NCBI RefSeq assembly: GCF_025244925.1
Contig: NZ_CP104275.1
Location: 1,612,001 to 1,676,000 of the forward strand
DNA: 64,000 nucleotides
Direction of reading: 5' to 3'
Origin: Arthrobacter zhaoxinii
Lineage (GTDB): Bacteria > Actinomycetota > Actinomycetes > Actinomycetales > Micrococcaceae
Positions 52,842 through 61,037 of the stretch are shown here, piece after piece; the stretch's first letter is position 1; every line of letters begins with the position of its first letter. The translations under genes and the position numbers were made by a program. Below the pieces are notes generated by a model, which was not told the DNA's origin, made no database searches, and was given only the letters and a program-made list of their open reading frames with translations.

Positions 52842-53113
52842 GGCGTCCTCTCGATCACCATATTTGAGGAGGCCAGTGCGCCCAGGGCCCGCTGGTAGCG
52901 GGGGAGGTCCGCGGGGCCGACGCCGGCCGATGTGCAGGCCGCGCCGGCAGTCGGTTCAGTGCGCAGCTGCTGCACGACCGACAGGAGGGTCCTGTCCTTG
53001 AGGAAGGACAGCCGGCGGGTGCCGAAGTGGTAGAGCAGCGCGCCGAAAGGTTCCGGACGGACCGAGACCTGGGGGTGCAGCCGCCAGGGGCGGTTGAGAT
53101 CAAACGTCTGCAT
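52838..53113 (-). CDS. mftB: Mycofactocin peptide chaperone MftB
   Basis: A 91-residue PqqD-like RiPP recognition element that binds the MftA leader and presents it to MftC. The family pattern is WRLHPQVSVRPEPFGALLYHFGTRRLSFLKDRTLLSVVQQL: a winged-helix unit with the conserved RPE-FGALLY stretch. Placed 12 nt after mftA and overlapping mftC, so the three are translated together. Confidence 0.95.
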   Translation of the reverse strand: MQTFDLNRPWRLHPQVSVRPEPFGALLYHFGTRRLSFLKDRTLLSVVQQLRTEPTAGAACTSAGVGPADLPRYQRALGALASSNMVIERTP

Positions 53114-53125
53114 TCCGCGCCGGCC

Positions 53126-53272
53126 CTAGTAAACGCCGCACATACCGTCGATGGAGACTTCCTCCACCAGCAGGTCCTCCGTTGCCTCCGGTTCCGCTCC
53201 GGTGCGTACGGCTCCTTCGGGGACGGAATCTTCGGTGAGCGGGGTTGCAATCGGGTCTTGGGCGGCTCGCAT
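53126..53272 (-). CDS. mftA: Mycofactocin precursor peptide MftA
   Basis: A 48-residue ribosomal precursor; the last eight residues, IDGMCGVY, are the diagnostic MftA core, of which the final Val-Tyr becomes mycofactocin. The leader is acidic (TEDSVPEG, EPEATEDLLVEEVS) as needed for MftB binding. ATG at 53272 with AAGGAG six nt upstream, stop TAG at 53126-53128. First gene of the twelve-gene minus-strand run; a divergent control region separates it from mftR. Confidence 0.97.
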   Translation of the reverse strand: MRAAQDPIATPLTEDSVPEGAVRTGAEPEATEDLLVEEVSIDGMCGVY

Positions 53273-53309
53273 GGGTGCTCCTTCTGGCAGAATCCGGCTT
53301 CGGCGGCGA

Positions 53310-53347
53310 TACTCTGTGTGCCGGCGAGAGTAACGGCACCGAGTGCC
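53310..53347. promoter_or_regulatory. Divergent mftA-mftR control region
   Basis: Two inverted repeats lie in the 94-bp gap: TACTCT (53310-53315) with AGAGTA (53327-53332), and GGCAC-CGA-GTGCC (53335-53347). Either could be the MftR operator. The second would lie inside the coding sequence if mftR began at GTG 53343, which supports the later start. Confidence 0.5.
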
Positions 53348-53366
53348 ATTGGGAAGAGGTAATTTC

Positions 53367-53984
53367 GTGGCAACTGCAGCGGCGTTGGGGAAACCGGAAC
53401 GAGCCGGAAGGAAACCGGTCACGTCCAAGGCAGAGCTCAGCCATACGGCGCTGGTCCTCTTTGACCGGAAGGGTTTTGACCAGGTCACCGTGGACGAGAT
53501 TGCTGCTGCAGCGGGGATCGGCAGACGGACCTTTTTCCGGTACTTTCCGTCGAAGAACGATTTGCCGTGGGGAGACTTTGAGGAGCTCCTGGCCCGGATG
53601 GACGGATATCTGGATTCACTGCCGGAAACCGTGCCGCTGGCCGGCGGACTCTGCAGCGCAGTCATTGAGTTCAACCGGCTGCCGCCCGGGGAGGTTCCGT
53701 ATCACCGGCAGCGGATGGAACTCCTGCTCGGCGTTCCTACGCTGCAGGCACACTCGACGCTGAGGTACGCTGCCTGGCGGCGGGTGGTGGCCAGATTTGC
53801 GGGCAAGCGGCTGGATCTGCCGGAGGGCAGCCTCAAACCACAGGCGATCGCCTGGGCGCTCCTGGGGTTATGCCTGGCAGCGTACGAGCAGTGGCTGGAA
53901 ACAACGGACACGGAACTTACCGGGATCCTGCAGGAATCCCTGAAGCTGTTTCCTGATGTTCTGGACGGACAGGCCGGGGTTTAG
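53367..53984 (+). CDS. mftR: Mycofactocin locus TetR-type regulator MftR
   Basis: A 205-residue TetR-family repressor divergent from mftA. Helix-turn-helix about 30-60: ALVLFDRKGFDQVTVDEIAAAAGIGRRTFFRYFPSKND, a sequence characteristic of MftR, then a helical ligand domain with WALLGLCLAAYEQWLE near the end. In mycobacteria MftR represses the mft genes and is released by long-chain acyl-CoA. GTG 53367 is chosen, with GAAGAGG about seven nt upstream; GTG 53343 would add eight residues. The next gene, mftG, starts 19 nt downstream. Confidence 0.93.
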   Translation: MATAAALGKPERAGRKPVTSKAELSHTALVLFDRKGFDQVTVDEIAAAAGIGRRTFFRYFPSKNDLPWGDFEELLARMDGYLDSLPETVPLAGGLCSAVIEFNRLPPGEVPYHRQRMELLLGVPTLQAHSTLRYAAWRRVVARFAGKRLDLPEGSLKPQAIAWALLGLCLAAYEQWLETTDTELTGILQESLKLFPDVLDGQAGV

Positions 53985-54003
53985 CCGGTACGGACACGGG
54001 GGG

Positions 54004-55617
54004 ATGGATATGCCGGAGCACTACGACGTGATTGTGGTGGGCGGCGGAGGCAGCGGAGCACCCCTCGCTGCCCGTGTGGCCGAGGATCCGGACCGCCGGG
54101 TGCTGCTGATTGAGGCAGGTCCGGCTCCGGGAGACCGCGCCGGGTACCCGTCGGAGCTTCTGGACGCGGGCACTGTGCAAGGGGCAATGCCCGGGCATCC
54201 CAACAACTGGTCCTTTTTGGGTGAGCTCACTCCCGGCAGGCCGTACTCAATTGCCCGGGGGAGGATCCTCGGAGGCTCGACGGCGCTCAACGGGGGCTAT
54301 TTTGTCCGTGCACCGAAGGAGGATTTTGACCGGTGGGCCCGAGTGGGCGGACCGGCGTGGTCCTTTGCCGAGGCAACGAAGCTGTATGCGGCAATCGAGG
54401 CGGACCAGGACTTCGGAACCCTGCCGGGACACGGGTCGGCGGGCCCGGTGCCGGTGCAGCGGCCGCCGCAGTCCCACCCCATCACCCGTGCCTTCCATCA
54501 GGCCGCCCGGGAGCTCGGGTTCCCCGAGGAGCCGGATAAGAACGGCGAAGGTGGGCCCGGGGTCGGGCCGGTACCCATGAACGTGGCAGGCGGCCTCCGG
54601 TGGAATACGGCGCTCGCCTATCTGGTGTCCGGGCGCGTCCCCGCGAACCTGACCATTCGAGGGCAGACCCTGGTCCGCCGGGTCCTCTTCGAGGGTGCCC
54701 GTGCAGTGGGCGTCGAGGTGGAGTGCGCGGGGAAGGCATCGGTTCTCCGGGGCGACGAGATAGTGCTCTGCGCCGGCGCCATCCAGTCGGCGCATCTGCT
54801 GCTGCTCTCGGGGATCGGGCCGGCAGCGGCCCTGCGGGCGCACGGCATCGAGGTGATAGCCGACAGGCCTGGTGTGGGTGCCGGTTTCACCGACCATCCG
54901 CAGGTCGCGGTTCAGTGGTCCCCTCAGCGGGGCGTGGTGGACACCACGGTTCCGCGGATTATGGAAAGCTCCCTGAATTTCAATGCGGGCGGGCAGCAGG
55001 TGCGCGGTGCGGGTGACCTGCAGATTCTGCCTCTGGTGAAGCCGATGGGTTATCTGCTGTCAGCGGGCAACCCCCGGGTGGGCCGAGGGAGTGACCGTGA
55101 GGACCTGGAGTTCCTGGTTGCCCTCAAGGACGAGCATGCCAGAGGCCGGCTCACCCTTACGTCCTCCAACCCGGACGTCCAGCCGCGGCTGGAGTACAAC
55201 TACCTGTCCGTGGAATCCGACCGGCAGCGGATGCGGTACGCGGTACGGACGGCGGTGGCCCTCCTTTCGACCCGCGCGTTCCGGCCGCTGGTCGCCCGGA
55301 TCACGGAACCGTTGCCGGCCGCCCTGGCCCGGGACGACCTTCTTGATGAGTGGATGCAGTTACGCCTGGGTACGGCCCTGCATATGAGCGGAACGGCCGG
55401 GATGGGTCCGGCGGATGATCCGGCATCCGTTGTTGACCCTTTCGGCCGGGTCCACGGTGTCCGCGGACTCCGGGTGGCGGACACCTCGATCCTGCCTACG
55501 GCACCGCGGCGCGGACCGGCAGCCACGGCTGTCCTGATAGGCGAACTCGTCCCGGCCACATCCGCACGGGCAGGAATCGCCGTTGACCACGGGTGTGATG
55601 CCGGTCATACTAACTGA
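54004..55617 (+). CDS. mftG: Mycofactocin system GMC oxidoreductase MftG
   Basis: A 537-residue FAD enzyme of the glucose-methanol-choline family; in mycobacteria MftG re-oxidises mycofactocinol and feeds electrons to the respiratory chain. FAD site DVIVVGGGGSGAPLAARVAED at the N-terminus, ARGRILGGSTALNGGYFVRAP near 92, IVLCAGAIQSAHLLLLSGIGP near 255 and the C-terminal HMSGTAGMG (active-site His) with GLRVADTSILPTAPRRGPAATAVLIGE. ATG at 54004 follows a run of six G. Co-transcribed with mftR. Its end overlaps a palindrome that probably controls the next gene. Confidence 0.94.
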   Translation: MDMPEHYDVIVVGGGGSGAPLAARVAEDPDRRVLLIEAGPAPGDRAGYPSELLDAGTVQGAMPGHPNNWSFLGELTPGRPYSIARGRILGGSTALNGGYFVRAPKEDFDRWARVGGPAWSFAEATKLYAAIEADQDFGTLPGHGSAGPVPVQRPPQSHPITRAFHQAARELGFPEEPDKNGEGGPGVGPVPMNVAGGLRWNTALAYLVSGRVPANLTIRGQTLVRRVLFEGARAVGVEVECAGKASVLRGDEIVLCAGAIQSAHLLLLSGIGPAAALRAHGIEVIADRPGVGAGFTDHPQVAVQWSPQRGVVDTTVPRIMESSLNFNAGGQQVRGAGDLQILPLVKPMGYLLSAGNPRVGRGSDREDLEFLVALKDEHARGRLTLTSSNPDVQPRLEYNYLSVESDRQRMRYAVRTAVALLSTRAFRPLVARITEPLPAALARDDLLDEWMQLRLGTALHMSGTAGMGPADDPASVVDPFGRVHGVRGLRVADTSILPTAPRRGPAATAVLIGELVPATSARAGIAVDHGCDAGHTN

Positions 55618-55630
55618 ACGATTAGTTAGT
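55609..55630. promoter_or_regulatory. TetR-type operator of the acyl-CoA dehydrogenase gene
   Basis: ACTAACT-N8-AGTTAGT, perfect 7-bp arms, spanning the mftG stop codon and ending 18 bp before the acyl-CoA dehydrogenase start. The form is usual for TetR regulators of fatty acid or acyl-CoA genes. The TetR gene at 59193 is one candidate regulator. Confidence 0.65.
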
Positions 55631-55648
55631 GAACCCCAGGAGCCTCCC

Positions 55649-56878
55649 ATGACCGTCACACAATCCGCGCGTGCCGCCTTCGACCCCACCGCTTTGGACG
55701 GCATCGACGCCGACCTGTACCTCTTAGATGAGCTGCTCGATGACCAGGCCCGCGACGTCCGGGACCAGGTCCGCGCCTTCGTGGACAATGATCTGCTGCC
55801 GGTCATCAACGACTACTGGGAAAGGGCCGAATTCCCGTTCGAACTGGTCCCCAAGCTCGCCGCGCTGAACATTGCCGGCGGCACCATCTCGGGCCACGGC
55901 TGCCCGGGGCTGAGCCGGATCGCCGCCTCCACGGCGGCCGCCGAACTTGCCCGGGGCGACGGCTCCATCAACACCTTCTTCGGCGTCCACTCCGGCCTGG
56001 CCATGGGCAGCATCGACATGCTCGGCAGCGAGGAACAGAAGCAGCGCTGGCTGCCCGCCATGGCGCGGTTCGAGAAAATCGGGGCCTTTGCCCTCACCGA
56101 GCCGGGGCACGGATCGGATTCGGTCTCCCTGGAAACCAGCGCCCGGCGCGACGGCGATTCCTACATCCTGAACGGCAGCAAGCGGTGGATCGGCAACGCG
56201 AGCTTTGCCGACGTCGTCATCATCTACGCCCGCGACGAAGCCGACGGCGCCGTGAAGGCGTTCGTGATGGAAAAGGATGCGGACGGCAACCACCCCGCCG
56301 GCTACCGTGCGGACGTGATTACCGGAAAGATCGGCAAGCGGGCCGTGCTGCAGCCGGACATCCTCATTGAGGACCTGCGCATCCCCGCGGCGAACCGGCT
56401 GGAGAACTGCAACTCCTTCAAGGACGTCAACAAGGTGCTGGCAGCGACCCGCGGGGGAGTCGCATGGGAGGCACTGGGACACGCGGTGGCCGCTTATGAG
56501 ATTGCCGTCGCCTATGCCAAGGACCGGGTGCAGTTCGGCCGGCCCATTGCCGGGTTCCAGCTGGTGCAGAACAAGCTTGCCAATATGCTTGCGCAGCTGA
56601 CCGCGATCAAGCTGACCTGCTTCCGGCTCAACGAACTCGGCGACGAAGGCAAGATGACCGGCCCGATGGCGTCCATGGCCAAGATGTTCGCCGCCCGGCA
56701 GGGCCGCTGGATCTGCTCGGAGGCACGCGACATCATGGGCGGCAACGGCCTGCTGCTGGAAAACCACGTGGCCCGGCACCTGACCGACATGGAGGTGGTG
56801 TTCACCTACGAGGGCACCGATTCCATGCAGTCGCTGATCCTGGGCCGGCACATCACCGGCCTGTCGGCGTTCGCCTAG
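55649..56878 (+). CDS. Acyl-CoA dehydrogenase
   Basis: A 409-residue FAD enzyme introducing a 2,3-double bond into acyl-CoA. Typical landmarks: GCPGLSRIAASTAAAELARGDGSINTFFGVHSGL, FALTEPGHGSDSVSLETSARR (FAD contact), GSKRWIGNASFADVVIIYAR, FGRPIAGFQLVQNKLANMLAQ, MGGNGLLLENHVARHLTDME, and FTYEGTDSMQSLILGRHITG with Glu in the catalytic position used by glutaryl-CoA/short-chain members. ATG at 55649 with AGGAG six nt upstream. Controlled separately from mftRG by its palindrome. Its stop overlaps that of the convergent alditol oxidase gene by 4 nt. Confidence 0.93.
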   Translation: MTVTQSARAAFDPTALDGIDADLYLLDELLDDQARDVRDQVRAFVDNDLLPVINDYWERAEFPFELVPKLAALNIAGGTISGHGCPGLSRIAASTAAAELARGDGSINTFFGVHSGLAMGSIDMLGSEEQKQRWLPAMARFEKIGAFALTEPGHGSDSVSLETSARRDGDSYILNGSKRWIGNASFADVVIIYARDEADGAVKAFVMEKDADGNHPAGYRADVITGKIGKRAVLQPDILIEDLRIPAANRLENCNSFKDVNKVLAATRGGVAWEALGHAVAAYEIAVAYAKDRVQFGRPIAGFQLVQNKLANMLAQLTAIKLTCFRLNELGDEGKMTGPMASMAKMFAARQGRWICSEARDIMGGNGLLLENHVARHLTDMEVVFTYEGTDSMQSLILGRHITGLSAFA

Positions 56879-58143
56879 CCGCCGAGGAGGCCCGCCGGCA
56901 GGACTTTCCGGGCGAGGAACGGGTTCACGAACTTGCGCTCCGGATCCAGCCGGCGGGCCAGCTGCTGGAAATCGCCCAGCCGGGGGTACAGCTGCTGGAG
57001 CTGCGGATGCTCCAGAGTGAACAACTTCCCCCAATGCGGGCGGGCCCGGGAGGGGGCCAGAGCGGCTTCCAGCTCCGGCAGGAGGGCTTCGACGGCGTCC
57101 TGCCGGGGTTTCCAGGTGAAGTGGAAGGCCACCGTATCCCGGCTGTAACTGGTACTCAGCCATAAATCGTCCGCGGCTACGGTCCGGATTTCAGCCACCA
57201 GCAGCAGGGGCGCTATCCGTCCGGACATGGCACGCAGTGCCCGGAGTGCCTCGACCGCGGACGCCCGGTCCACCAGGTATTCACTCTGCAGCTCATCTCC
57301 GTTGCTGGGCATAAAGCCCAGGCGGAAATGGGAGAGCCGGTCGGACCAGGATCCCGGAACGCCCAGCTGCCGGGTGCAGTTCACCGGACTCATGCCCGGC
57401 ACCGGGTTCCGGGGGACGTCGGAGGCAGCTGCACCGAAGAAGTCCTGCCTGCCGGCATACGGCTGCTCCTTGTCCATCCGGCTCTTGAGCCACACCTGCG
57501 AGGCGGCGGCGCCGGTGAAGTTCCCGAAGATACTCACGCTGTATGCGGCAGTGGTGATGGTGTCGAAGTGCTCCTCCACAGCCGCCCACGGCAGGTCTGT
57601 GAAGACATCCTGGCGGACCTCGTACGCCGGTTCGATGTCCAGCGTAATCCGGGTGACCACTCCCAGGGCGCCCAGGGACACCACCATGCCGCTGAAGTCG
57701 GGACTGCTGCGGTCGACCCGGAGCAGGCCGCCGTCTGCCGTGACCAGTTCCAGGGCCGCGACGGCTTGCGCCAGGTTGCCCGTGCCGGAACCGTGAGTGG
57801 CAGTGGCAACGGCCCCGCCCACGGAAATGTGCGGCAGGGAGGCCATGTTGTGCAGCGCGAAGCCGTGCTCCACGAGGAAGCCGGCGACCTCCCCGTACCG
57901 GGTGCCTGCGTTCACTGTTACGGTGCGGGCGTCTGCATCCAGCACCATCGGGCCGCCGAGCTTTTCCAGGTTCACGAGGACGCCGGTGGTGTCGGCGATG
58001 CCATTAAACGAGTGCCGGGTGCCGAGGGTGCGGACCGCCGCAGCCGCCGCGACGGTTTCGCGCACTTCGTCAATGCTGGCGGGTTGGGTGATCTCTTCGG
58101 GGGAGTAACGCAGGTTTCCCGCCCAGTTGTATTCCTCTAGCAC
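56875..58143 (-). CDS. Alditol oxidase (AldO-like flavoprotein)
   Basis: A 422-residue FAD oxidase of the vanillyl-alcohol-oxidase fold. It matches Streptomyces alditol oxidase along its whole length: NWAGN at the N-terminus, LGTRHSFNGIAD with His44 in the covalent-flavin position, NMASLPHISVGGAVATATHGSG, VVSLGALGVVTRITLDIEPAYE, VNCTRQLGVPGSW, EIRTVAADDLWLS and ARPHWGKLFT. Expected to oxidise xylitol, sorbitol or similar polyols with release of hydrogen peroxide. An SMP-30/gluconolactonase-like gene lies just upstream in the same orientation. Confidence 0.9.
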   Translation of the reverse strand: MLEEYNWAGNLRYSPEEITQPASIDEVRETVAAAAAVRTLGTRHSFNGIADTTGVLVNLEKLGGPMVLDADARTVTVNAGTRYGEVAGFLVEHGFALHNMASLPHISVGGAVATATHGSGTGNLAQAVAALELVTADGGLLRVDRSSPDFSGMVVSLGALGVVTRITLDIEPAYEVRQDVFTDLPWAAVEEHFDTITTAAYSVSIFGNFTGAAASQVWLKSRMDKEQPYAGRQDFFGAAASDVPRNPVPGMSPVNCTRQLGVPGSWSDRLSHFRLGFMPSNGDELQSEYLVDRASAVEALRALRAMSGRIAPLLLVAEIRTVAADDLWLSTSYSRDTVAFHFTWKPRQDAVEALLPELEAALAPSRARPHWGKLFTLEHPQLQQLYPRLGDFQQLARRLDPERKFVNPFLARKVLPAGLLGG

Positions 58144-58282
58144 GCAGCCGTCCTTCGAATGATGTGATGGCGGTTGCCGGCGTTCGGCTCCTAACCCCTG
58201 GAGCAGACGATAGTAGGCTGCGGCGGGTTTTCGTGCATTGACCCGCGGGAGCGGAGCTGCAGCGGTGAGGGGCGGGCAGTGC

Positions 58283-59104
58283 CTAGCGGACCCGCAGCCC
58301 CAGCACCTGGCCGCTTCCGGGGGTTGCGGGATCCATCACTTCCGGCCACCGGGCAGTCATCATAAACAGCAGTCCGCCGTCAACGCCGCCGGTGGCGCAG
58401 GAGAAGCACCCCTGGTCCAGCTGCACCGTCTCCACGACCGTTCCGCCCTCACGGACGCGGACGCAGCGTTCCCCCGGCACCTCTGCGAACCAGATGCCGC
58501 CGGTGCCGTCCCAGCAGATGCCGTCAGGTGCGCTGCCGGAGACCGCGGCCCATTCCCCGGCGGGGGTGAGGCCGCCGTCGTCGTTGATCGCGAAGGACGT
58601 GAGGCAGCCGGCATTGGACTCGGCCACCACCAGCGTGCCGCCGTCGTCGGAGACCAGCATGCCGTTGGGGAACGCGAGACCGTCCGCCACCTGTTCCACG
58701 GACCCGTCCGGGCGGATGAGTGCGATCACCCCGCTGGCCTGCGGGTCGGCGGAATAGTCGTAGCCCAGGCCGTTGACGTAAATGCCGCCGGAGGGGTGCA
58801 CGGCAATCTCGTTCCACGGATAAACCGACAGTCCGGCCAGGTCCGCATGGGGTACCAGGCCGGCATTGGGTACTTCCAGCAGGACGGTTCCGTCCGTTCC
58901 GGAGACCACGGCCATCCGGCCGTCCGGCAGCCAGTCAAAGCTGATGGGAAATGACGGGACCGCCGTCACCCGCCGCACATTGCCGGAGGCATCCAATGCT
59001 GAAATGGTTCCGGCCGTCCAGTCCGCGAACCAGAACTCGCCGGCATGCCACCGGGCTGATTCGCCCATACCGATCCCGGAGACCAGCGTCGTAAGTTCCG
59101 CCAT
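58283..59104 (-). CDS. SMP-30/gluconolactonase-like protein
   Basis: A 273-residue six-bladed beta-propeller of the SMP-30/LRE family, which hydrolyses sugar lactones with a divalent metal. Metal ligands are suggested by GMGESARWH (Glu near 14), VYPWNEIAVHPSGGIYVNGLGYD (Asn) and FPNGMLVSDDGGTLVVAES (Asn, Asp). ATG at 59104 with GAGG six nt upstream; a longer upstream frame overlaps tetR and is rejected. With the alditol oxidase it could process sugar or polyol oxidation products, though 139 nt separate the genes. Confidence 0.85.
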   Translation of the reverse strand: MAELTTLVSGIGMGESARWHAGEFWFADWTAGTISALDASGNVRRVTAVPSFPISFDWLPDGRMAVVSGTDGTVLLEVPNAGLVPHADLAGLSVYPWNEIAVHPSGGIYVNGLGYDYSADPQASGVIALIRPDGSVEQVADGLAFPNGMLVSDDGGTLVVAESNAGCLTSFAINDDGGLTPAGEWAAVSGSAPDGICWDGTGGIWFAEVPGERCVRVREGGTVVETVQLDQGCFSCATGGVDGGLLFMMTARWPEVMDPATPGSGQVLGLRVR

Positions 59105-59192
59105 GCTGCACCTCGATTTCCAGAGGATCCGGCTTCCAGTATGCCGCGCTCTCCGGAGCGGACAACAGGCTCCCGGAGGTATTGCCTGCCGG

Positions 59193-59774
59193 TTACGACG
59201 ACGCCGCGCCCAGCATCCGCAGCGCCAGCCGGCTGTGGTGTTCGCCGATGCCGGCGGCCGTCTGCCGTCCGTCCCCCCGGTACCAGCGGGCCACGTCCAC
59301 GCAGAGCGAGAGCAGGGCCAGGACCGCAAGGCCCGTGTCCTCGACGTCGAACAGTCCCTGTCGGCGCCCGCGGTCGACGACGGCGCGGAACTCGGCGTCC
59401 ACGGACCGCCGGATTTCCAGGACCTCGGCCCGGTGATCCTCCGTGAGGGCCGCGAGCTCGAAATTCACCACGCTGGACTTGGTGCGGTTGGCCGCCTGCC
59501 ATTCCACAAAGTCGCGGACCATGGTGCGGATCTGCTGCACCGGATCGGTGCTGGAGGCCACCCCGGTGCGCACCAGCTCCAGCGTGCGCTCATGACCGAC
59601 CCGGGAGATGCTGTACAGCAGCTCTTCCTTCGAGCGGTGGTGCACGTAGACGGCGCCGGGGGTGACCCCCGCCGCCGTCGCGATGTCCCTGGTGGTGGTG
59701 CCGTGGAAACCTTTTGCTGCGAAGGCTTCCGTAGCGGAATCCAGCAGGCGTTGGCCCGTGCCGGTTGCGGGCAC
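59193..59774 (-). CDS. TetR family regulator (KstR2-like)
   Basis: A 193-residue repressor with helix-turn-helix about 8-50 (ATEAFAAKGFHGTTTRDIATAAGVTPGAVYVHHRSKEELLY), close in form to KstR2-type regulators of acyl-CoA metabolism. The ligand domain has VVNFELAALTEDHRAEVLEIRR. GTG start. Immediately upstream lies AATGAGCGTTCAGC, an imperfect palindrome that may be its own operator. It might control the acyl-CoA dehydrogenase at 55649, but that site has a different sequence. Confidence 0.88.
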   Translation of the reverse strand: MPATGTGQRLLDSATEAFAAKGFHGTTTRDIATAAGVTPGAVYVHHRSKEELLYSISRVGHERTLELVRTGVASSTDPVQQIRTMVRDFVEWQAANRTKSSVVNFELAALTEDHRAEVLEIRRSVDAEFRAVVDRGRRQGLFDVEDTGLAVLALLSLCVDVARWYRGDGRQTAAGIGEHHSRLALRMLGAASS

Positions 59775-59842
59775 CTGTACCTCCGTGGGTGAGCGGAATG
59801 AGCGTTCAGCAACCAGAGTAACAGCGGGGGATCGCGCTGCTG

Positions 59843-60307
59843 TCAGGCCAGGCGGGACCGGACAATCTCGCTCACTGCCTTGCCGTCAAACCGCCCTGCC
59901 ACCTTGGCGGTGACCGGCTTCATCACGGATCCCATCTGGCGCATCGAGGGTTCTTCGCCGCCGGCGCGCAGTGCCGCGATGGCTTCGTCCACAATGGCTT
60001 CGACGTCGGCCCGGGTCAGGGGAGCGGGCAGGTAGGCCTCGATGATCTCCGCTTCGGCAACCTCGGAGGCAGCGCGGTCAGCCTCGCCGGCCTCCGTGTA
60101 GATCCGGGCCGTGTCACGGCGCTTCGCGGCTTCCTTCTGCAGCAGGGACACAATCTGGAGGTCATCGAGCTCCACCGGTGTCTTGCCCGACTTTTCCCGG
60201 GTGGTGATTTCGCCCAGGACGTTGCGCACGGTGGTCAGGGCCGTCCGGTTGCCCGACTTCATGTGTGCCTTCATGTCCGCCTGCAGCTGCTCTTTCAAAG
60301 TGCCCAT
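59843..60307 (-). CDS. YqeY-like (GatB/YqeY domain) protein
   Basis: A 154-residue protein consisting of the GatB/YqeY tail domain alone, related to the tRNA-binding end of the amidotransferase GatB. Landmarks: LKEQLQADMKAHMKSGNRTALTTVRNVLGEI at the start, DDLQIVSLLQKEAAKRRD, ASEVAEAEIIEAYLPAPLT and PSMRQMGSVMKPVTAKVAGRFDGK. The cellular role is not established. ATG at 60307 with AAGGAAC upstream; the longer open frame before it overlaps the fur promoter. Confidence 0.92.
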   Translation of the reverse strand: MGTLKEQLQADMKAHMKSGNRTALTTVRNVLGEITTREKSGKTPVELDDLQIVSLLQKEAAKRRDTARIYTEAGEADRAASEVAEAEIIEAYLPAPLTRADVEAIVDEAIAALRAGGEEPSMRQMGSVMKPVTAKVAGRFDGKAVSEIVRSRLA

Positions 60308-60420
60308 GGTGTTCCTTTTGTTGGTTCTTCGTCTCTTCCCTCTATCGTCCCCTACCCGGGCGTCTCCTGCGGCAACGGTCACAGCGTCCGGAATCACAGC
60401 CCAAAAGGCCGCCAGTTGTC

Positions 60421-60455
60421 TTGAGCCAATCAAAACAACTGATAGGGTTTTTGTT
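60421..60455 (+). promoter_or_regulatory. Probable promoter and self-site of the Fur-family gene
   Basis: TTGAGC at 60421 and TAGGGT at 60443 are spaced 16 bp. AT-rich sequence between them and the start holds AACAA and TTGTT as inverted halves. The short distance to the ATG and the AT content fit an autoregulated Fur-type promoter; no consensus box was matched. Confidence 0.35.
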
Positions 60456-60908
60456 ATGCAGGAAGCGGCGGACACAGCACAAACCCTGGCCGCGAACATC
60501 CGGTCCGCGGGGCTGAAGTCCACGTCACAACGCGTTGCCGTCCTGGCAGCGCTGCAGCAGGCACCGCACTCCAGTGCAGACACCGTTCTGGTTTCCGTTC
60601 GATCGGAGCTGCCGGGTATTTCCGCCCAGGCCGTCTACGGCATCCTGTCCGCCTTCACCGAGGCCGGACTGGCACGGCGGATTGAACCCGCCGGTTCGCC
60701 TGCACTGTACGAGTCCAGGGTGGGGGACAACCACCACCATTTGGTCTGCATCCGCTGCGGAGCCATCAAGGACGTCGACTGCGTGATTGGCCAGGCACCC
60801 TGCCTGACCCCGGCCGACGATTCCGGCTTTACCGTACTGGCTGCCGAAGTAACCTTCAGCGGCATCTGCAGCACCTGCGCCCAGCAGGCGGAGACCTCCG
60901 CCCGCTAA
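60456..60908 (+). CDS. Fur family transcriptional regulator
   Basis: A 150-residue metal- or peroxide-sensing repressor. The winged helix spans about 15-80 (STSQRVAVLAALQQAPHSSADTVLVSVRSELPGISAQAVYGILSAFTEAGLARRI). The metal region has NHHHLVCIRCGAIKDVDC (His cluster plus Cys-x2-Cys) and a second C-x2-C, CSTC, near the end for structural zinc. Which metal or signal (iron, zinc, manganese, peroxide) is not decided; FurA-type peroxide sensing is common in actinobacteria, but no catalase gene follows. ATG at 60456, nine nt after TAGGG. Confidence 0.9.
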   Translation: MQEAADTAQTLAANIRSAGLKSTSQRVAVLAALQQAPHSSADTVLVSVRSELPGISAQAVYGILSAFTEAGLARRIEPAGSPALYESRVGDNHHHLVCIRCGAIKDVDCVIGQAPCLTPADDSGFTVLAAEVTFSGICSTCAQQAETSAR

Positions 60909-61037
60909 GGCGCATTACCGCCACTACTAAGGGCGGGCACTATTCAACGGCGACACACTACCGGGCTTAACGCTGCCCGGAATCCGTCGCTGCGGTGGCC
61001 CGAGTCTCACCCCGCAAGCGTCAACTGAGGAGACACC

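Noticed and set aside
51576..53272. PQQ biosynthesis (PqqA, PqqD, PqqE) as an alternative for the peptide, chaperone and radical SAM genes
   Set aside because: The peptide lacks the Glu-Tyr core of PqqA and ends IDGMCGVY, the mycofactocin signature; MftD, E, F, G and R are all present.
59105..59329. N-terminal extension of the lactonase-like gene from 59329
   Set aside because: The extension is Arg/Trp/Pro-rich antisense sequence of the TetR gene; a good ribosome binding site precedes ATG 59104.
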